Origin: Syntrophobacteria bacterium
GTDB lineage: Bacteria > Desulfobacterota > Syntrophobacteria > JARFUL01
Direction of reading: 5' to 3'
Length of the DNA stretch: 7,886 bases
Assembly: GCA_029289015.1 (NCBI GenBank)
Contig: JARFUL010000127.1
Span: 1 to 7,886 of the forward strand
The translations under genes and the position numbers were made by a program. Shown piece after piece: positions 5,349-7,886 of the stretch; positions within the stretch are counted from its first letter, which is position 1; each line of letters begins with the position of its first letter. The notes under the pieces were generated by a model. The model made no database searches and was not told where the DNA came from. It worked only from the letters and a program-made list of their open reading frames with translations.

Positions 5349-6322
5349 TACACCCGGACTTTTTTAACCCTGAGATTCTCAACGTCCATGCGGCCCAGCC
5401 CCCGCTCGTGGGCCATGCGGATGTGCTTCACCTGCCTGGGCTTGAACTTGCGGCCGTACCACTCGCCCACTGTGACGGCCATCGCGTCCGCGGCCACCAT
5501 GTCCGCCGAGGCCAGCACCATGTTCTTGCGCACCACCCTGCCCGGCCCGTAGGGCCCGTTTTCCGTGAGAATCCTCGTCGCGTCCACCACCGCGAGCCGG
5601 GGCGTGAGAATGGTGCACAGATCCACGATCGCGGTGTTGAGGTCATGGCCTGTGTGCATCACCCACCTGTCGAGGATCAGGCCCATCATGCCCTTCATGG
5701 AGAGGGTCACCCCGGTGGAGCCGTGGGATTTGGCCACTGGAACGGCTATGAGCACGTCGGAGCCAAGGACCTCCTTCATCACGTCGGTCTGCTTGAACTG
5801 CACCCCTTTGGGGATGCCCACCCGCCGGTAGTATCGTCTCTTGTTGAGTATGTGCACCGGGTCGTCGAGCGGTCTGCAGGCCTCCTTTATTCCGGACTTT
5901 TCCAGACAGAGCTCCGCGGAGTGGAGCACGTTGTCCAAAACCAGCACCCTTTTGGCCCCGGCCTCCCGGCACATGGAGACCAGCTCTCTCACCACCAGGG
6001 GGTGGGTGTTGGTGGCCCGCTCCGGGGGGTTCGCGAAGGACATGTTGGGCTTTATCACCACCCTGTGGCCCCTCTTGACGAACTTCTCCATGCCCCCCAG
6101 AAGGCCCACCGCGGCCCTGGTCGCGGGGCCGGCCCCTCCCTCGGCCACCGCTATGTCGGGATATGGTTCGGCAAGGGCAAACCCGGGGAGCCAGAGCCCG
6201 GACGCGGCCGCGCCGAGCGCGAGCGCGCCCCTTGCCTGGGCCCTGAGGAAGTCCCTGCGGGTCAGGGCCCTATCCCCTTTCAAATCGTCTAAAAAGGAGT
6301 AATCCGTCGCGCATCTTCTCAT
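5348..6322 (-). CDS. Tat-exported DUF362 domain protein
   Basis: This 324-residue protein is predicted to be exported folded by the Tat pathway. The signal reads TRRDFLRA at 21-28, then an alanine-rich hydrophobic stretch, with likely cleavage after Ala51 in FALA-EPY. The mature part is a single DUF362 domain: VVIKPNMSFANPP (88-100), a strand near 125-131 (RVLVLDN), PVAKSHGSTGVTLSMKGMMGLI (195-216) as the most characteristic block, and a C-terminal VVDATRILTENGPYGPG (245-261). DUF362 has no settled biochemical activity. Some relatives carry attached ferredoxin domains; here there are no CxxC motifs and the clusters lie in the separate downstream polyferredoxin, one base overlapping. That suggests the pair works as one redox module. 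The start is ATG at 6322, with AGGAGG 5 bases upstream. The substrate is unknown, and the Tat call is stronger than any functional call. Confidence 0.88.
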   Translation of the reverse strand: MRRCATDYSFLDDLKGDRALTRRDFLRAQARGALALGAAASGLWLPGFALAEPYPDIAVAEGGAGPATRAAVGLLGGMEKFVKRGHRVVIKPNMSFANPPERATNTHPLVVRELVSMCREAGAKRVLVLDNVLHSAELCLEKSGIKEACRPLDDPVHILNKRRYYRRVGIPKGVQFKQTDVMKEVLGSDVLIAVPVAKSHGSTGVTLSMKGMMGLILDRWVMHTGHDLNTAIVDLCTILTPRLAVVDATRILTENGPYGPGRVVRKNMVLASADMVAADAMAVTVGEWYGRKFKPRQVKHIRMAHERGLGRMDVENLRVKKVRV

Positions 6323-6327
6323 GGAGA

Positions 6328-6333
6328 CCTCCT
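6328..6333 (-). promoter_or_regulatory. Strong ribosome binding site of the DUF362-polyferredoxin operon
   Basis: AGGAGG on the - strand ends 5 bases before ATG at 6322. It supports this start, which leaves a 20-residue stretch before the Tat motif. Confidence 0.7.
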
Positions 6334-6364
6334 GATAACACCTGCGCGGAAAGACTGTCTGAGA

Positions 6365-6383
6365 CCCCGGTCAAAGACCCGGG
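6365..6383 (-). repeat. Small symmetric hairpin in the leader of the DUF362 operon
   Basis: CCC-C-GGTC-AAA-GACC-C-GGG is an inverted repeat: a 4-bp inner stem around AAA, one C-C mismatch, then 3 outer pairs. It is about 40 bases upstream of the DUF362 start. The rest of the 204-base gap (6323-6526) shows no convincing promoter hexamers. Role unknown. Confidence 0.3.
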
Positions 6384-6487
6384 CCTGGCCTTAAGACAAA
6401 GCTATAAGAAGAATTTTACTTGGTGGGGAGGGGGAAGGCAATGGGGGAACCCCAATACAACTGCAGCATAGAATTAAATATATTCTA

Positions 6488-6513
6488 AAAGAAGTTTTGT
6501 CTCTAACTTCTTT
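6488..6513 (-). terminator. AT-rich hairpin after the lipoprotein gene
   Basis: AAAGAAGTT (6488-6496) and AACTTCTTT (6505-6513) form a perfect 9-bp stem with an 8-base loop, beginning 13 bases beyond the stop codon of the - strand lipoprotein gene. On the - strand the stem ends in TTT and is followed by an AT-rich tail rather than a clean T-run. It would separate lipoprotein transcripts from the DUF362 operon on the same strand. Confidence 0.5.
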
Positions 6514-6526
6514 AAATCAACGACAC

Positions 6527-7801
6527 TTATAGGCCTAATTTGTTTTTAAGGCTATCAGGGTCACTTGATCGGATTTCTTCTCTTCTTAAATACTTATGTT
6601 TATCCTTATCAGGTATCTTTTCTTTTAGCTTAACTATTATATAATCTATTTGTTCACTAGGTAGAACTTGCTTAACACTATCGTGCTCTTTTTTTACTGC
6701 TTCTATTATTGTTGATAAGAGATTTTTCTTTTCAGTGTCATCTAAGTTGTCAAATTTTCTAATCTTATTTTTCAACTCATTTAATGTTACATACTGTTGG
6801 ACAGTCAATGATAATCTATCAATATTATCAAGAAATTGTTTTATGTCTTCTTCTGTAGCCAACTGATTTTGCTGTGTAAATTCTGAATACAGTTGAGCCA
6901 CATCAAGTTTTAGAGAATCGAAACCAGTATTAATTTGAATGACCAAATAAGTCTTTTCTCTGTACTCTTTATTTCCTGTTTTATAAACTAACCTGCCAGT
7001 ATTCCTATGAAGCTTTAAGTTATTCCATTCAATTTCAGCATTTCTATCTTCACTCTCCTTAATAAAAACATAATCCCCCGCGGCAATCCTTGCCTGACGG
7101 ATAAAGTTGTCGCCCATATTTGGATAAAGGACAAATTGATATCTAAACTCGACGTCGTCCTGGTTGCCAATTAGAAATGCGCCGCCGATGCTGTCGAGTA
7201 TCTTGAGTGCCGGCGAGGCTGGCGGATATGCGACACTACCTACTTGTGTTAGAGCTTTTAACAAGCCTTTGAATCTTTGTGTTTCTTCCGCGTCCAACTC
7301 CAAAATAAATAACTCTATCACCAATGGATTCCCATCGTACCTTATAGGACCGTAGACTAGAAGAGATGATAAATTTAGTGGCTGCCCTCCTGCTCTGACA
7401 TCTTCGCAGTAATACACAACTCTTCCTGACTTTACAGACGAATAGTTGTGTTCTATGTTTTTCCCCTTACCAAGCTCATACACTTTAGCGACTATTACTA
7501 TTTCCCCTCGTATATTTCCATCAAAACGGTAGTAATGTTCAAATCGTTCAGAAAACTCTTTTAAATATGCTTGTTGTAGATGAACTGAAATTGAGTCGTT
7601 CTTTATTATTCCGGCTTTAACTTCTTTTTTTGTTAAGTATTTACTATCTTTGAGCTCGGCAACATTAGCTCCATCTGAAGAAGGCACATACCTATAATCT
7701 ATTGCACCTTCATTCAAACCTGCACATCCTATCATCAGAAAAAACAGACTGATATAAAACAAGAAAGAAACAACCTCTTTATTTAAAATGATGTTTCTCA
7801 T
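6527..7801 (-). CDS. Predicted lipoprotein of unknown function, AT-rich gene
   Basis: This 424-residue protein is not recognised. It begins with a short charged N-terminus, a hydrophobic run (about residues 10-25) and a lipobox-like MIGC with Cys26, so it is probably lipid-anchored and exported by Sec; Met at the -3 position is a less common choice. Residues 95-170 are strand-rich (IRGEIVIVAKVYEL, GRVVYYCEDV, LVIELFILELD), and 186-230 contain a glycine/proline-rich stretch ending EFRYQFVLYPN. Residues 285-424 are charged, mostly helical and lysine/glutamate-rich, suggesting a helical or partly coiled tail. Only one further cysteine (Cys132) is present. ATG at 7801 is supported by AAGGGG about 7 bases upstream. 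The gene is strikingly AT-rich, with many A/T third codon positions, against GC-rich neighbours, which suggests horizontal acquisition. A hairpin follows it. A scaffold or surface-binding role would be a guess. Confidence 0.75.
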   Translation of the reverse strand: MRNIILNKEVVSFLFYISLFFLMIGCAGLNEGAIDYRYVPSSDGANVAELKDSKYLTKKEVKAGIIKNDSISVHLQQAYLKEFSERFEHYYRFDGNIRGEIVIVAKVYELGKGKNIEHNYSSVKSGRVVYYCEDVRAGGQPLNLSSLLVYGPIRYDGNPLVIELFILELDAEETQRFKGLLKALTQVGSVAYPPASPALKILDSIGGAFLIGNQDDVEFRYQFVLYPNMGDNFIRQARIAAGDYVFIKESEDRNAEIEWNNLKLHRNTGRLVYKTGNKEYREKTYLVIQINTGFDSLKLDVAQLYSEFTQQNQLATEEDIKQFLDNIDRLSLTVQQYVTLNELKNKIRKFDNLDDTEKKNLLSTIIEAVKKEHDSVKQVLPSEQIDYIIVKLKEKIPDKDKHKYLRREEIRSSDPDSLKNKLGL

Positions 7802-7886
7802 AACATTACCCCTTAGTTTATTTTCAGACCTATAATTAAGGTTGAATAATTAGAATAACACCCCATCTTCTTAAATAATCTCATGA
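7802..7886. other. AT-rich upstream region of the lipoprotein gene
   Basis: These 85 bases carry the lipoprotein ribosome binding site at about 7809-7814 and AT-rich sequence that may contain its promoter, but no -35/-10 pair can be assigned with confidence. No other gene is visible before the window ends. Confidence 0.4.

Noticed and set aside
5408..6292. 294-codon + strand open frame opposite the DUF362 gene
   Set aside because: It is a histidine/glycine-rich antisense shadow. The - strand frame has a Tat signal, DUF362 blocks and a strong ribosome site.
1..7886. CRISPR arrays, tRNAs, insertion sequences, attachment sites
   Set aside because: No regularly spaced repeats, no cloverleaf with a TTCRA-type arm, no transposase or integrase motifs and no flanking direct repeats were seen on either strand.

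Overview
The window looks like a chromosome segment of a high-GC, Gram-negative anaerobe, most likely a deltaproteobacterium in the broad sense (Desulfobacterota). The basis is GC-rich coding with a strong Shine-Dalgarno at most starts, short-chain fatty-acyl-CoA oxidation genes, a compact-cysteine iron-sulfur flavoprotein, and a Tat-exported DUF362 protein paired with a NapH/NapG-like polyferredoxin. The taxonomic call is inference; no marker gene settles it.

Left part, 1-3056, + strand: the C-terminal end of an enoyl-CoA hydratase, then a complete acyl-CoA dehydrogenase, a ROK-family sugar kinase starting 1 base after its stop, and an iron-sulfur flavoprotein. The first two belong to beta-oxidation or a related acyl-CoA pathway. 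The kinase is in the same transcription unit by spacing, although its chemistry is unrelated. A perfect 8-bp hairpin covering the kinase stop codon separates it from the flavoprotein.

Middle, 3057-3720: a small - strand membrane-protein gene whose 3' end runs into the flavoprotein gene without a stop, and a + strand SRP RNA. The RNA is the large type (about 279 nt, with an Alu domain as in Bacillus scRNA), not the short 4.5S type of E. coli. The two units appear to diverge from promoters sharing one palindromic -35 hexamer, TTGCAA, with a 17-nt spacer in each direction.

Right-centre, 3714-6322, - strand: a two-gene operon with start and stop overlapping (TAATG). The first gene encodes a Tat-signal DUF362 protein. 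The second encodes a 544-residue polyferredoxin that reads as a NapH-like membrane half joined to a NapG-like half with its own internal Tat motif. The two products are predicted to meet on the outer face of the membrane as an electron-transfer module of unknown substrate.

Right end, about 6400-7886: base composition changes abruptly to AT-rich. This part holds one - strand gene for a 424-residue predicted lipoprotein of unknown function, followed by an AT-rich hairpin that may be its terminator. The composition suggests recent acquisition.

The most interesting items are the large-type SRP RNA with its shared-(-35) divergent promoter, the NapH-NapG-like fusion with an internal Tat signal, and the open-ended small membrane gene.
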